DNA of 64,000 bases from Allobosea sp. AAP35 (GTDB lineage Bacteria; Pseudomonadota; Alphaproteobacteria; Rhizobiales; Beijerinckiaceae), in NCBI RefSeq assembly GCF_001295925.1, contig NZ_LJHQ01000003.1:372001-436000 (forward strand). Reading direction: 5' to 3'. This document shows, one piece after another, positions 1-7,214 of the stretch. The position numbers and the translations under genes were made by a program. The notes below the pieces were generated by a model. The model was not told the origin of the DNA. It worked only from the letters and a program-made list of their open reading frames with translations, and did no database searches. Within the stretch, counting starts at the first letter, position 1, and each line of letters opens with the position of its first letter.

Positions 1-158
1 AGGAATTCATGGCAGATAAAGGGGTTTTCGCGGTCATGGCCTGCAGGCGAGCGCTCGGGCGCGTCGGACCAGGCGCAGGCGTTCCAGGCGGCAGCCGGCA
101 CGGCCTTGAGCGAGGTCGCGACGCGAACCCGCAGGTCGCCGCCCTCGCCGCTGCTCAA
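1..158 (-). CDS. FemAB-like / GNAT-fold protein (DUF482), N-terminal fragment cut by window edge
   Basis: An open frame runs from a TTG at 158 leftwards off the window with no stop for 52 codons. Its TTG overlaps the stop of the preceding GDPD gene (TTGA), which indicates translational coupling. The visible sequence includes RVATSLKAVPAAAWNACAW and then NPFICHEF. This resembles the N-terminus of the FemAB-like DUF482 family (PF04339), whose members typically read '..IPAAEWDAL..NPFLSHAF'. These are predicted acyl- or aminoacyl-transferase-fold proteins of uncertain substrate. Only about 52 residues are visible, so the family call is by pattern resemblance and the catalytic part cannot be judged. 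Confidence 0.6.
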   Translation of the reverse strand, partial: MSSGEGGDLRVRVATSLKAVPAAAWNACAWSDAPERSPAGHDRENPFICHEF

Positions 159-934
159 GGCGTGAAGCCCTCGAACACGATCTGGTCGGCATGGCGCGTT
201 GCTATCTCGCGATCGGCCGGCGTCCGCACCGTCCAGCTCATCAGCGGCAGGCCGAGCGCGGTGCGGCAGAGATAGGGCGCGGCGCTTTCGAGATCGGCCA
301 CTTTCCAGGACAGGAAATCGGGCCGGCTTCGGTCGAAATGCAGCAGGTTGGCCATGGCGCGCCGCTCGCTGGAATCGAGATGGGCAAAGTCGGCCGAGGA
401 ATAATCATTCATCGCGACAATGCCGCGCGGGACCGCGGGAGCGATCTCGCGCAGCGCCGTGACGATGTCGGGATCGAAGGACTTGAACACGATCGGCTGG
501 CCGCTGTGGCCCGCGACGATCTCGGCGGCGCGGCGCGTCAAGGCGAGATCGCCGTCGAACCGGCTCTTGATCTCGATGACCAGCGGCACGCGCCCGCCGA
601 TCGCATCGAGAAAGGCCGACAGTGTCGGGATCTGGCCCTGGCAGCCCTTCAGAACGGTCGCGGCGAGCGCCTTGGCCGTCTGCGACGAGACCGCGCCGGT
701 CGTTTCGGTCAAGCGGTCCAGAACGAAGTCGTGGAACACCATGGCCTCGCCATCGGCGCTGAGCTGGACGTCGCATTCGATGCCGTAGCCGCGCGCGATC
801 GCCGCCTGCGCCGCCGGAATGCTGTTTTCGATGACGCCCGCCGCCGCATCGTGCAGGCCGCGATGCGCGATCGGCCGGGCAGTCAGCCAGCCGAGGCCGG
901 AATGGGCATGGTCGTGCAGGGGCCGGTCCCGCAT
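155..934 (-). CDS. ugpQ: glycerophosphodiester phosphodiesterase, cytoplasmic type
   Basis: 259 aa, the usual size for a cytosolic UgpQ-like GDPD, with no signal peptide. GDPD enzymes hydrolyse glycerophosphodiesters to glycerol 3-phosphate and an alcohol on a TIM barrel with a divalent metal. The family residues are present: HRG at 24-26, ECD at 53-55 (metal-binding Glu and Asp) and His68 in VFHDF. Further signatures are EIKS near 121-124 and a closing ...MSWTVRTPADREIA segment. The ATG (934) overlaps the stop of the upstream ridA-type gene in an ATGA, and its own stop overlaps the next TTG start, giving a tightly coupled three-gene run. The symbol is by family, not proven orthology. Confidence 0.9.
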   Translation of the reverse strand: MRDRPLHDHAHSGLGWLTARPIAHRGLHDAAAGVIENSIPAAQAAIARGYGIECDVQLSADGEAMVFHDFVLDRLTETTGAVSSQTAKALAATVLKGCQGQIPTLSAFLDAIGGRVPLVIEIKSRFDGDLALTRRAAEIVAGHSGQPIVFKSFDPDIVTALREIAPAVPRGIVAMNDYSSADFAHLDSSERRAMANLLHFDRSRPDFLSWKVADLESAAPYLCRTALGLPLMSWTVRTPADREIATRHADQIVFEGFTP

Positions 935-1407
935 CAGGCGATCTCAAACATCGCTTCAACCTCGACGGCAGCATCGGCCGGCAGTTGCGCGACACCGATC
1001 GTCGAGCGGGCATGGCGCCCCTTGTCGCCGAGCACCTCGACCATCAGATCGGACGCGCCGTTCATGATCGCCGGCAGCGCCGCGAAATGCGGGGCGGCGT
1101 TGATGAACCCGCCCAGGCGCACGCAGCGCGTGATCCGGCTGAGATCTCCCCCGAGTGCGGCCTTGGCCTGGGCGAGCACGTTGATGGCGCATAGCCGCGC
1201 CGCCTCGAGCCCGGCCTCGTTGAAGATCTCGCCACCGAGCTTGCCCTTGTGGGCGTCGGCGAGCTTGCCATCGAGCCCGAAGCAGAGCTGCCCCGAGATC
1301 ACCAGCAGATTGCCGCTGATGACGTAGGGCACGTAATTGGCGATGGGAGCGGCCGGCGTGGGCAGGGTGATGCCGAGTTCGGCGAGCTTGGTATCGACGG
1401 CATTCAT
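934..1407 (-). CDS. RidA family protein (YjgF/YER057c/UK114)
   Basis: 157 aa. RidA proteins deaminate reactive enamine/imine intermediates made by PLP enzymes, acting as cytosolic trimers. The sequence has the family pattern: YVISGNLLVISGQLCF near the N-terminus, ARLCAINVLAQAKAALGGDL in the middle, and a C-terminal ARSTIGVAQLPADAAVEVEA, where the Arg of the ARS-type motif is the expected carboxylate-binding residue. The ATG at 1407 is chosen because the next in-frame start lies 19 codons upstream in low-quality coding sequence and family members begin at about this point. It is the first gene of the coupled run with the GDPD and FemAB-like genes. The longer, YjgH-like variant length suggests a RidA subfamily whose substrate is not predictable. 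Confidence 0.88.
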   Translation of the reverse strand: MNAVDTKLAELGITLPTPAAPIANYVPYVISGNLLVISGQLCFGLDGKLADAHKGKLGGEIFNEAGLEAARLCAINVLAQAKAALGGDLSRITRCVRLGGFINAAPHFAALPAIMNGASDLMVEVLGDKGRHARSTIGVAQLPADAAVEVEAMFEIA

Positions 1408-1575
1408 CGGGGCAACTCCACCGGGGCAGATGCCTTTCATGGCCGATGACCGGCGCGCCCGCAAGCGCAGCCAGGCGCGACGTTAAGGCGCCGATCCGCT
1501 CCGCCGCCGCCTTGTTTGCGCCATCGCGGCATTGCACCTAGATTCGGTGCAGTACCAACGAAAGCGGCGTGCCCC

Positions 1576-2412
1576 ATGACGACGAACGCTCCAGGCCTTG
1601 CGGGATTGCTCGCCGTTGCGGCGCTGTGGAACGGAACGGCGCTCGCGCAGCCGCAAGCGGCCGATCGCGTCGTCCTGGTCCCGCACCGGGCGGTCTATGA
1701 TCTCGTTCTCGACGCGGGCAAGGCCACCAAAAACATTGAATCGGCGCGCGGCCGCATCGCCTTCGATTTCACCGGCGACGCCTGCGAGGGCTACGCCTTG
1801 TCGTTTCGCCAGGTGACGCAGTTGCAGAGCGGCGAAAGCGGGCCGCGCGTCATCGACGCCCGCACCACGAGCTTCGAGGCCGGTGACGGCGCCAGCTACC
1901 GCTTCAAGACCGAAAGCTCCGCTGCCGGTGCGCCGACCGAGACGGTGGATGGCATCGCCAGCAAGGCCGGCGAGGGTTTCGAGGTCAAGCTGACCATCCC
2001 CAAACCCGAGACGCATCGCGAGGCCGCAGCGGCATTGTTCCCCAATGCACAGATGAAGGCGGTGATCCAGGCTGCGCGCGCCGGCCAGAGCACGCTCAAT
2101 GTCCGCCTCTATGACGGCGCCAATGGCGGCAAGGACGTCTATGAGACGCTGTCCGTCATCGGCCGGAAGATCGAGGCCAAGCCCGCCGAGGCGCCGCTGC
2201 AGCGGCCCGAATTCGAAAGCCTCGCGCGTTGGCCGGTCACGATGTCGTATTTCAAGGTCGGCTCGGGCGAGACGACGCCGAGCTACACGATTGCGTTCGA
2301 GCTCTACGAGAACGGCGTGACCGGCGCGGTGCGGCTCGACTATGGCAGTTTCGCCCTGCGCGGCACGCTTACGCGTCTGGATCTTCTGCCTCAGGCGGAT
2401 TGCGCGAAGTAG
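1576..2412 (+). CDS. eipB: EipB family cell-envelope integrity protein (DUF1849)
   Basis: 278 aa. EipB is a conserved periplasmic beta-spiral protein of Alphaproteobacteria needed for envelope integrity in Brucella. The first ~25 residues form a Sec signal peptide (hydrophobic GLAGLLAVAALW, cleavage near ALAQ). The body begins with the family's LVPHRAVYDLVL segment. Two cysteines, Cys70 (GDACEGY) and Cys276 (QADCAK), match the positions of the EipB disulfide that closes the barrel. The ATG at 1576 is preferred to upstream starts because it gives a clean signal peptide. The last 44 bp overlap the 3' end of dinB, which converges on it. Confidence 0.85.
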   Translation: MTTNAPGLAGLLAVAALWNGTALAQPQAADRVVLVPHRAVYDLVLDAGKATKNIESARGRIAFDFTGDACEGYALSFRQVTQLQSGESGPRVIDARTTSFEAGDGASYRFKTESSAAGAPTETVDGIASKAGEGFEVKLTIPKPETHREAAAALFPNAQMKAVIQAARAGQSTLNVRLYDGANGGKDVYETLSVIGRKIEAKPAEAPLQRPEFESLARWPVTMSYFKVGSGETTPSYTIAFELYENGVTGAVRLDYGSFALRGTLTRLDLLPQADCAK

Positions 2413-3724
2413 CCGCGCCCTCCGAGCGCCGCGGCAGGCGCAGGCTCAGGCCCTTGCCGATCGCCGCGTCCCCGAAGCGTGCGCGCAATGAATCGAGCGC
2501 GCCCTCCATCGCCTTCAGGCGCGGCGTCGCCACATCGGCGAGGTCGCCATGGTCGGCATCCTCGGGCGGGGCGAGATCGCTGGCGCCGATGCCGATCAGG
2601 CGATAACGCGCGCCCGTGCATTCACGCCGCAAGAGCTCGCGCCCAGCGGCAAACAGCCGCGCCGCGAGCTGTGTCGGCTCGGGCAGGCGGCTGGCGCGCG
2701 TGATCGAATGGAAATCCGCCGTCTTCAGTTTCAACGTGATGGTACGCCCCGCAAGCTCCTGATGTTTGAGGCGTTTGGAGGTCTTTTCGCAGAGCCGCCA
2801 GAGCACCGGCTCGAGCTCCTCGAAGCGCGCCAGATCGACATCGAGCGTGGTCTCGCTGGAGACGCTCTTGGTCTCGCGGTCCGGCGTCACACGACGCGGA
2901 TCGATGCCGTTGGCAAGGTTCTTCAGGCGCGGCCCGTCCCTGCCGGCGAGCCGGAAGAGGTTTTCTACAGGCGCCTCGCGCAGATCGCCGATCAGCCGGA
3001 AGCCGGCCGCGGCCAGTTTCGCCGCACTGGCCTGCCCGATGCCGGGAATGAGCCCGACTGGCTTGGCGGCGAGGAACGCGACGGCTTCTGCCCGCCCGAT
3101 CACCGAAAACCCCCGCGGCTTGTCCATGTCGGAGGCCACCTTGGCCAGGAATTTCGCATAGGAGAGGCCGATCGAGACGCTGATGCCGATCTCCGTCTCG
3201 ATGCGCCGGGCGAAGCGCGCCAGCGTGATCGCCGGGCTGGCATGGTGCAGCAGCTGCGTGCCCGAAAGGTCCAGAAAGGCCTCGTCGATCGAAATCGGCT
3301 CGACCAGCGGCGTGAGCTCCTGCATGAGCAGGCGCACCTGGCGGCCGACAGCGACATATTTTGCCATGTCAGGCTTGACCACGACCGCCTCCGGGCAGGC
3401 CTTGAGCGCCTTGAACATCGGCATGGCCGAGCGCACGCCATAGGTGCGGGCGATGTAGCATGCGGTCGAAACCACGCCGCGCCTGCCGCCGCCGATGATC
3501 ACCGGCTTGTCCAGCAGGGACGGATCGTCGCGTTTCTCGATGGCGGCATAAAAAGCGTCGCAATCGATATGCGCGAGGCTCAAGGCATCGCGCTCAGGGT
3601 GGCGCAGCAGCCGCGGCGAGCCGCAGGCCGGGCAGCGCCGCGGCTCGGTCACATCGCCATCATGATCGTTTAGGCAGTCGCGGCACAAAACGCGCCGCAC
3701 CGCCCCTGACAGGCGCTCGGTCAA
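2369..3724 (-). CDS. dinB: DNA polymerase IV (Y-family) with N-terminal Cys-rich extension
   Basis: 451 aa. Translesion DNA polymerase of the DinB branch. The catalytic carboxylates are visible in HIDCDAFYAAIEKRDDP (Asp54) and SIDEAFLDL (Asp147, Glu148); the VSIGLSYAKFLAKVASD and helix-hairpin-helix (GLIPGIGQASAAKL) segments follow, then the little-finger domain. Ahead of the polymerase core is a ~45-residue extension with CxxC pairs at Cys14/Cys17 and Cys31/Cys34, a probable zinc ribbon seen in some rhizobial DinB proteins. There is no obvious beta-clamp QLxLF motif at the extreme C-terminus; GLSLRLP is the closest. The start overlaps the stop of the DUF3572 gene by 4 bp, so the two are co-translated. 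Confidence 0.95.
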   Translation of the reverse strand: MTERLSGAVRRVLCRDCLNDHDGDVTEPRRCPACGSPRLLRHPERDALSLAHIDCDAFYAAIEKRDDPSLLDKPVIIGGGRRGVVSTACYIARTYGVRSAMPMFKALKACPEAVVVKPDMAKYVAVGRQVRLLMQELTPLVEPISIDEAFLDLSGTQLLHHASPAITLARFARRIETEIGISVSIGLSYAKFLAKVASDMDKPRGFSVIGRAEAVAFLAAKPVGLIPGIGQASAAKLAAAGFRLIGDLREAPVENLFRLAGRDGPRLKNLANGIDPRRVTPDRETKSVSSETTLDVDLARFEELEPVLWRLCEKTSKRLKHQELAGRTITLKLKTADFHSITRASRLPEPTQLAARLFAAGRELLRRECTGARYRLIGIGASDLAPPEDADHGDLADVATPRLKAMEGALDSLRARFGDAAIGKGLSLRLPRRSEGAATSRNPPEAEDPDA

Positions 3725-4056
3725 GGCGCCTCGCCGGAGGGCGGTCCGCCAAGCCGGTCGCGGGCCAGCGCAACCGCTTCCGGACTCACCCCCAGATTTC
3801 CGGCAAACTCGAGCAGGAGCGAATCGCTGCCGCCGATATGGTCGAGAACGGCGGCGAGGAAACCCGGCTCGCTGGCAGCCGCCCGCAACGTGGCAGGCCC
3901 AAGCCCTGTCGTCGCCAGGAACGGTTCGAGCCGTTCCGGCTCGGCCGCCAGGAAGCCCAGGGCGCGCAAGGCCAGCGTCTCAGCATCCTGTTGGGTCGGC
4001 AGTCGGGCCATCGCGTCAAATGCTCCGTGTGTTGTGTCGGGTTTGCGTTTCGTCAA
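3721..4056 (-). CDS. DUF3572 family protein
   Basis: 111 aa, soluble, function unknown. The sequence pattern (QDAETLALRALGFLAAEPERL, then GLGPATLRAAASEPGFLAAVLDHI and SDSLLLEFA) fits DUF3572, a small alpha-helical family largely confined to Rhizobiales. Its stop overlaps the dinB start by 4 bp, so it is made together with the error-prone polymerase. That suggests, but does not show, a link to DNA damage. It is divergent from divK; the 95 bp between them must hold both promoters, and no CtrA box with correct spacing was seen there. Confidence 0.8.
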   Translation of the reverse strand: MTKRKPDTTHGAFDAMARLPTQQDAETLALRALGFLAAEPERLEPFLATTGLGPATLRAAASEPGFLAAVLDHIGGSDSLLLEFAGNLGVSPEAVALARDRLGGPPSGEAP

Positions 4057-4151
4057 CGGCTGTCATGCTAGAACATCTGTCAACGAGGCTGCCAGCTTGA
4101 ACAACCCGGGGGCTCTCCGCGCAGTTCGTGGCGCAAATGAAGGGCGGCATC

Positions 4152-4520
4152 ATGAAGACGGTTCTGATCGTCGAAGACAATGAGCTCAACATGAAGCTCT
4201 TCAACGACCTGCTCGAGGCGCATGGTTACGCCACGCTGAAGACGGCTGACGGCATCGAGGCGATCGAACTCGCCCGCACGCATCACCCCGACCTGATCCT
4301 CATGGACATCCAGCTGCCCGAAGTTTCGGGGCTCGAGGTCACGAAGTGGATCAAGGAGGATGACGACCTGAAATCGATTCCCGTCATCGCGGTCACCGCC
4401 TTTGCGATGAAGGGCGACGAGGAGCGCATCCGTGAGGGGGGCTGCGAGGCTTATCTCTCGAAACCGATCTCGGTTGCGAAATTTCTGGAGACCGTCCGTG
4501 CCTATGCCGGCGCGGCCTGA
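4152..4520 (+). CDS. divK: single-domain response regulator DivK
   Basis: 122 aa, one receiver domain and nothing else. DivK is the essential cell-fate response regulator phosphorylated by DivJ and dephosphorylated by PleC; it controls CtrA activity through DivL-CckA. Acidic pocket Glu8/Asp9, phospho-acceptor Asp52 (LMDIQLP), switch Thr82 and Lys104 (LSKPI) are all present. The sequence is strongly DivK-like ([20 protein letters not shown]). The ATG at 4152 is chosen over an upstream in-frame start because it gives the family N-terminus [10 protein letters not shown]. pleD follows 18 bp downstream, the usual alphaproteobacterial divK-pleD operon. Confidence 0.96.
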   Translation: MKTVLIVEDNELNMKLFNDLLEAHGYATLKTADGIEAIELARTHHPDLILMDIQLPEVSGLEVTKWIKEDDDLKSIPVIAVTAFAMKGDEERIREGGCEAYLSKPISVAKFLETVRAYAGAA

Positions 4521-4538
4521 ACGCCCGAAAGCAAACCC

Positions 4539-5915
4539 ATGTCAGCGCGCGTCCTCGTCGTCGACGACATCATCAGCAACGTCAAGCTGCTGGAAGCGAA
4601 GCTTTCGGCGGAGTATTTTGATGTCGTGACCGCCCTCAACGGGCTGGATGCACTGGCGATCTGCGAACGCGGCGAGACCGACATCGTTCTGCTCGACGTG
4701 ATGATGCCTGGCATGAACGGCTTCGAGGTCTGCCGCCGCCTGAAAAGCGAGGCGACGACCGCGCATATTCCCGTGGTGATGGTGACGGCGCTCGACCAGC
4801 CGGCCGACCGGCTCAAGGGGCTGGATGCGGGCGCCGACGATTTCCTGACCAAGCCTCTCGACGACACCGCCCTGTTTGCCCGGGTGCGCAGCCTGGTGCG
4901 GCTCAAGTCGATGACCGACGAGCTGCGCAACCGCGCGCTGGCCTCACGCCGCCTCGGTATTGCCGACCCGCTTGCAGCCGCAGCCTCCGAGACCGGCCTC
5001 AACGGGCGCATTCTTCTGGTTGAGGACAGGCCCCGCGTCAGCGAGCGGCTGGAGAGCGCGCTGTCGGCTTTCCATATCGTCGAGATCGAGGCCGATCCGC
5101 AGCAGGCGCTGCTGCGCGCCGTCGAGGGGGATTTCGACAGCGTCGTCGTCAGCCTGGATCTGGCGAATTACGATGGCCTGCGTCTGTGCAGCCAACTTCG
5201 CTCGCTGGAGCGCACACGAAATGTCTCAGTCCTGATGATGGGCGAGGCCGAGGATCGCACCCGCATCCTGCGTGGCCTCGAAATCGGCGCTCACGATTTC
5301 CTGATCCGGCCGATCGATCGCAATGAGCTCGTTGCCCGCGTCCGCACCCAAGTCCGGCGCAAGCGCTTCACCGAAAAACTGCGCGACAGCGTGCAGTCCT
5401 CGATGGAGATGGCGGTGATGGACCAGCTCACCGGGCTCCACAACCGGCGCTACATGGACAGCCGGATGGCCACGATGTTCGACGAATCGGCGCTGCGCGC
5501 GCGCTCGCTGGCGCTGCTGGTGCTCGATATCGACCATTTCAAATCGGTCAATGACAGCTGGGGTCACGATGCCGGCGACGAGGTGCTGCGCGAATTCGCC
5601 GACCGCGTTCGCGCCTGCACGCGCGGCATCGACCTTGTCGCGCGGATGGGCGGCGAGGAAATCGTCGTGGTCCTCCCTGACACGGCACTCGACGCCGCCT
5701 ACGCGGTCGCCGAGCGCATCCGCGAGCGCGTCGAGGCCGCCCCTTTCGGCATCCAGGGCAACACCCGTACCATTCCCGTGACGGTCTCGATCGGCGTGTC
5801 CAGCCGCCGCGCGGGCGATGGCTCGTCGGCCGAGATCATGAAGCGCGCCGACGATGCGCTCTACCGGGCCAAGGCGAACGGCCGCAACCGGGTCATCGCC
5901 GCCAGCGCGGCCTGA
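4539..5915 (+). CDS. pleD: diguanylate cyclase response regulator PleD
   Basis: 458 aa with architecture REC1-REC2-GGDEF. PleD makes cyclic di-GMP and drives the motile-to-sessile cell-cycle switch. REC1 has phospho-acceptor Asp53 (LLDVMMPG). REC2, from about residue 157, aligns with Ser205 at the acceptor position, so it is the non-phosphorylated adaptor receiver known from this family. The cyclase domain has the active-site motif GGEEI at 371-375 and an allosteric I-site RGID at 362-365, five residues upstream, so product inhibition is expected. It is co-transcribed with divK. A convergent, structured intergenic stretch follows. Confidence 0.96.
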   Translation: MSARVLVVDDIISNVKLLEAKLSAEYFDVVTALNGLDALAICERGETDIVLLDVMMPGMNGFEVCRRLKSEATTAHIPVVMVTALDQPADRLKGLDAGADDFLTKPLDDTALFARVRSLVRLKSMTDELRNRALASRRLGIADPLAAAASETGLNGRILLVEDRPRVSERLESALSAFHIVEIEADPQQALLRAVEGDFDSVVVSLDLANYDGLRLCSQLRSLERTRNVSVLMMGEAEDRTRILRGLEIGAHDFLIRPIDRNELVARVRTQVRRKRFTEKLRDSVQSSMEMAVMDQLTGLHNRRYMDSRMATMFDESALRARSLALLVLDIDHFKSVNDSWGHDAGDEVLREFADRVRACTRGIDLVARMGGEEIVVVLPDTALDAAYAVAERIRERVEAAPFGIQGNTRTIPVTVSIGVSSRRAGDGSSAEIMKRADDALYRAKANGRNRVIAASAA

Positions 5916-5998
5916 ACTGGTTATGCGGTAAGGTTAAGCGTCGATGAACAATGGTGAATCGACTGTATTCGATTGATTCGCCGCAGGCCTGCTGCAAG

Positions 5999-6137
5999 GG
6001 TTTTCCAGACGCAGCGGCCTCCGCTGCCTCGTGATGCCCCTCGGGTGCTCAGGTCCGCCGCATCTCCTGGGAAACCGGGGGGCTCGGCCGGCCGGCTGCG
6101 GACAATCTGGCCTCCTCAGACCTGCTGCCGGCCGGCC
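5999..6137. other. structured intergenic region between convergent genes; possible ncRNA or bidirectional terminator
   Basis: The 235-bp gap between pleD and the next minus-strand gene contains nested inverted repeats. GGTTTTCCAG (5999-6008) pairs with CTGGGAAACC (6067-6076) except for one G-T pair. Inside them is a hairpin GCAGCGG-CCT-CCGCTGC (6012-6028). Then an 11-bp perfect inverted repeat, GGCCGGCCGGC (6086-6096) and GCCGGCCGGCC (6127-6137), encloses a 30-nt loop. No run of U follows on either strand, so it is not a classical terminator. The 4.5S RNA tetraloop region and typical 6S features were not recognised. Confidence 0.35.
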
Positions 6138-6150
6138 ACCTTCACATCGC

Positions 6151-6357
6151 TCAGAAGTACTGCGAGAGCAGGGCCGGCACGCCGTAGCCTATGACGGCGA
6201 AGGCTGCCAGCAAGCCGACTAGCGCGAGTGCCGCGCCGATACGGGTGCGCAGCAGGCGCGCGGAATCGATCCCCACCAGCATCTTCAGCACGCGGCGGCC
6301 GGGTCCATGGGTCGATCGGCGCGGTTCCGCTTCCGGTTCAGGATCAATGCTGGTCAC
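6151..6357 (-). CDS. small single-pass membrane protein, unknown function
   Basis: 68 aa from a GTG at 6357. A Shine-Dalgarno GGAG sits 7 nt upstream, which supports the GTG start. The first ~25 residues are polar and acidic-to-basic. A single hydrophobic segment (IGAALALVGLLAAFAVIGYG) near residues 41-60 would span the membrane, and a short C-terminal tail ends in LLSQYF. No family was recognised; the segment before the membrane helix loosely resembles the region just ahead of the transmembrane helix of FtsI-type penicillin-binding proteins, but it is too short to be one. It stands alone. Confidence 0.5.
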   Translation of the reverse strand: MTSIDPEPEAEPRRSTHGPGRRVLKMLVGIDSARLLRTRIGAALALVGLLAAFAVIGYGVPALLSQYF

Positions 6358-6522
6358 GCTCAGGCTCCGACTGAAGAGGATCGGTCGTGGATCCGACGAC
6401 TGGCTCAGATGGCCACGGCATGGGCAGGATGCAATCTCCGCACCGATAACGTCGCCAGGTGTGACAAATCAGCCGCGTGAAACAGGTGGCGCTCCGGAGG
6501 AATACCTCGCTGCGGGCGGCCC

Positions 6523-6756
6523 CTAAAGACCGGCAGCGCGACGCAGTGCGATGTTGATCCGATCCTGCCAGCCTGGGCCGTCGTCCTGAAAATGAGCGAG
6601 CACGTCGCTGTCGAGGCGCAGCGAGACGAGTTCGCGAGCCCCGGGCACGGCGGGGGGCTTGATGGCAGGTGGGGCGACCTTCGTCGCGGCGGCGCTGAAC
6701 AGCGCTTCGGCCTTGTCGCGGGCGCTGACGGGGCGGCGGGTGCGGTCGATGCTCAT
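6523..6756 (-). CDS. orphan BrnA-like antitoxin (DUF4415)
   Basis: 77 aa. The C-terminal half, VSLRLDSDVLAHFQDDGPGW followed by QDRINIALRRA, matches the BrnA / DUF4415 antitoxin family, in which this segment forms a ribbon-helix-helix DNA-binding fold. BrnA normally neutralises the RNase toxin BrnT encoded just upstream. Here the 5' side carries only a terminator and rpmG, and the 3' side no toxin gene, so it looks orphaned. The N-terminal half (rich in Ala, Lys, Pro) is linker-like. It might be a solitary repressor or a relic. The ATG at 6756 is the only good start. Confidence 0.6.
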   Translation of the reverse strand: MSIDRTRRPVSARDKAEALFSAAATKVAPPAIKPPAVPGARELVSLRLDSDVLAHFQDDGPGWQDRINIALRRAAGL

Positions 6757-6815
6757 GGCGTGGCGACGGTCCTGAGAAGGGAAGGGCAGCTGAGCGCAGC
6801 GCCGGTCCAGATGCG

Positions 6816-6842
6816 AAAAAACCGCCCTGAAGGGGCGGTTTT
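6816..6842 (-). terminator. Rho-independent terminator of rpmG
   Basis: A 10-bp perfect stem, AAAACCGCCC (6818-6827) with GGGCGGTTTT (6833-6842), has a 5-nt loop. On the minus strand it is followed by a run of T from the A tract at 6816-6821. It lies 52 bp past the rpmG stop. A shorter U run on the plus strand could give weak bidirectional function. Confidence 0.85.
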
Positions 6843-6871
6843 GAATCGTTGGGCCAGGTCGTCAGGCAGTG

Positions 6872-6907
6872 CGCCTCACTTGATCTTGGCGCCTCACTTG
6901 ATCTTGG
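6872..6907 (-). repeat. 18-bp tandem duplication of the rpmG 3' end
   Basis: CGCCTCACTTGATCTTGG occurs twice head to tail (6872-6889 and 6890-6907). The right copy includes the last rpmG codons and stop; the left copy lies just after the stop and repeats those codons and the stop. It looks like a replication-slippage duplication. It does not change the protein. Confidence 0.9.
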
Positions 6908-7061
6908 TTTCCTTGAACTCGACGTGCTTGCGCGCGACGGGGTCGTACTTCTTCATCGACATCTTCTCGGTCATAGTACGCGAGTTCTTCTTCGTCACGT
7001 AGAAGTAGCCGGTGTCGGCGGTCGAAAGCAGCTTGATCTTGATGGTCACGGCCTTGGCCAT
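6894..7061 (-). CDS. rpmG: 50S ribosomal protein L33
   Basis: 55 aa. Sequence begins [20 protein letters not shown] and ends in [10 protein letters not shown], the standard alphaproteobacterial L33. It lacks all four zinc-binding cysteines, so it is the zinc-independent (C-) form. The ATG at 7061 is set by family length. A strong terminator follows. It lies downstream of the NUDIX gene with a 153-bp gap, so it may have its own promoter. Confidence 0.97.
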   Translation of the reverse strand: MAKAVTIKIKLLSTADTGYFYVTKKNSRTMTEKMSMKKYDPVARKHVEFKETKIK

Positions 7062-7214
7062 GGGGATATCCTCGAACCATGCGGGGCTGGTGAGGCCCAC
7101 GGGAAATGATAAAGGCCGGGCGAGCCCGGCAAACCGTCGGCGGTCGGAATGCCGGAAAGGCCGGTCGAAGTCAAGGCGCAATGCCGAGGCCGTGCGGTTT
7201 TGGCAAGGCCGGCG

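Noticed and set aside
5110..5160. A mutated, non-functional PleD because the second receiver lacks the acceptor Asp
   Set aside because: A degenerate second receiver is normal for PleD and serves as a dimerisation adaptor; the cyclase and I-site motifs are intact.
5999..6137. 4.5S (SRP) RNA or 6S RNA gene
   Set aside because: The SRP AGGTCCGGAAGGAAGCAG-type core is absent and no 6S-like open central bubble could be drawn.
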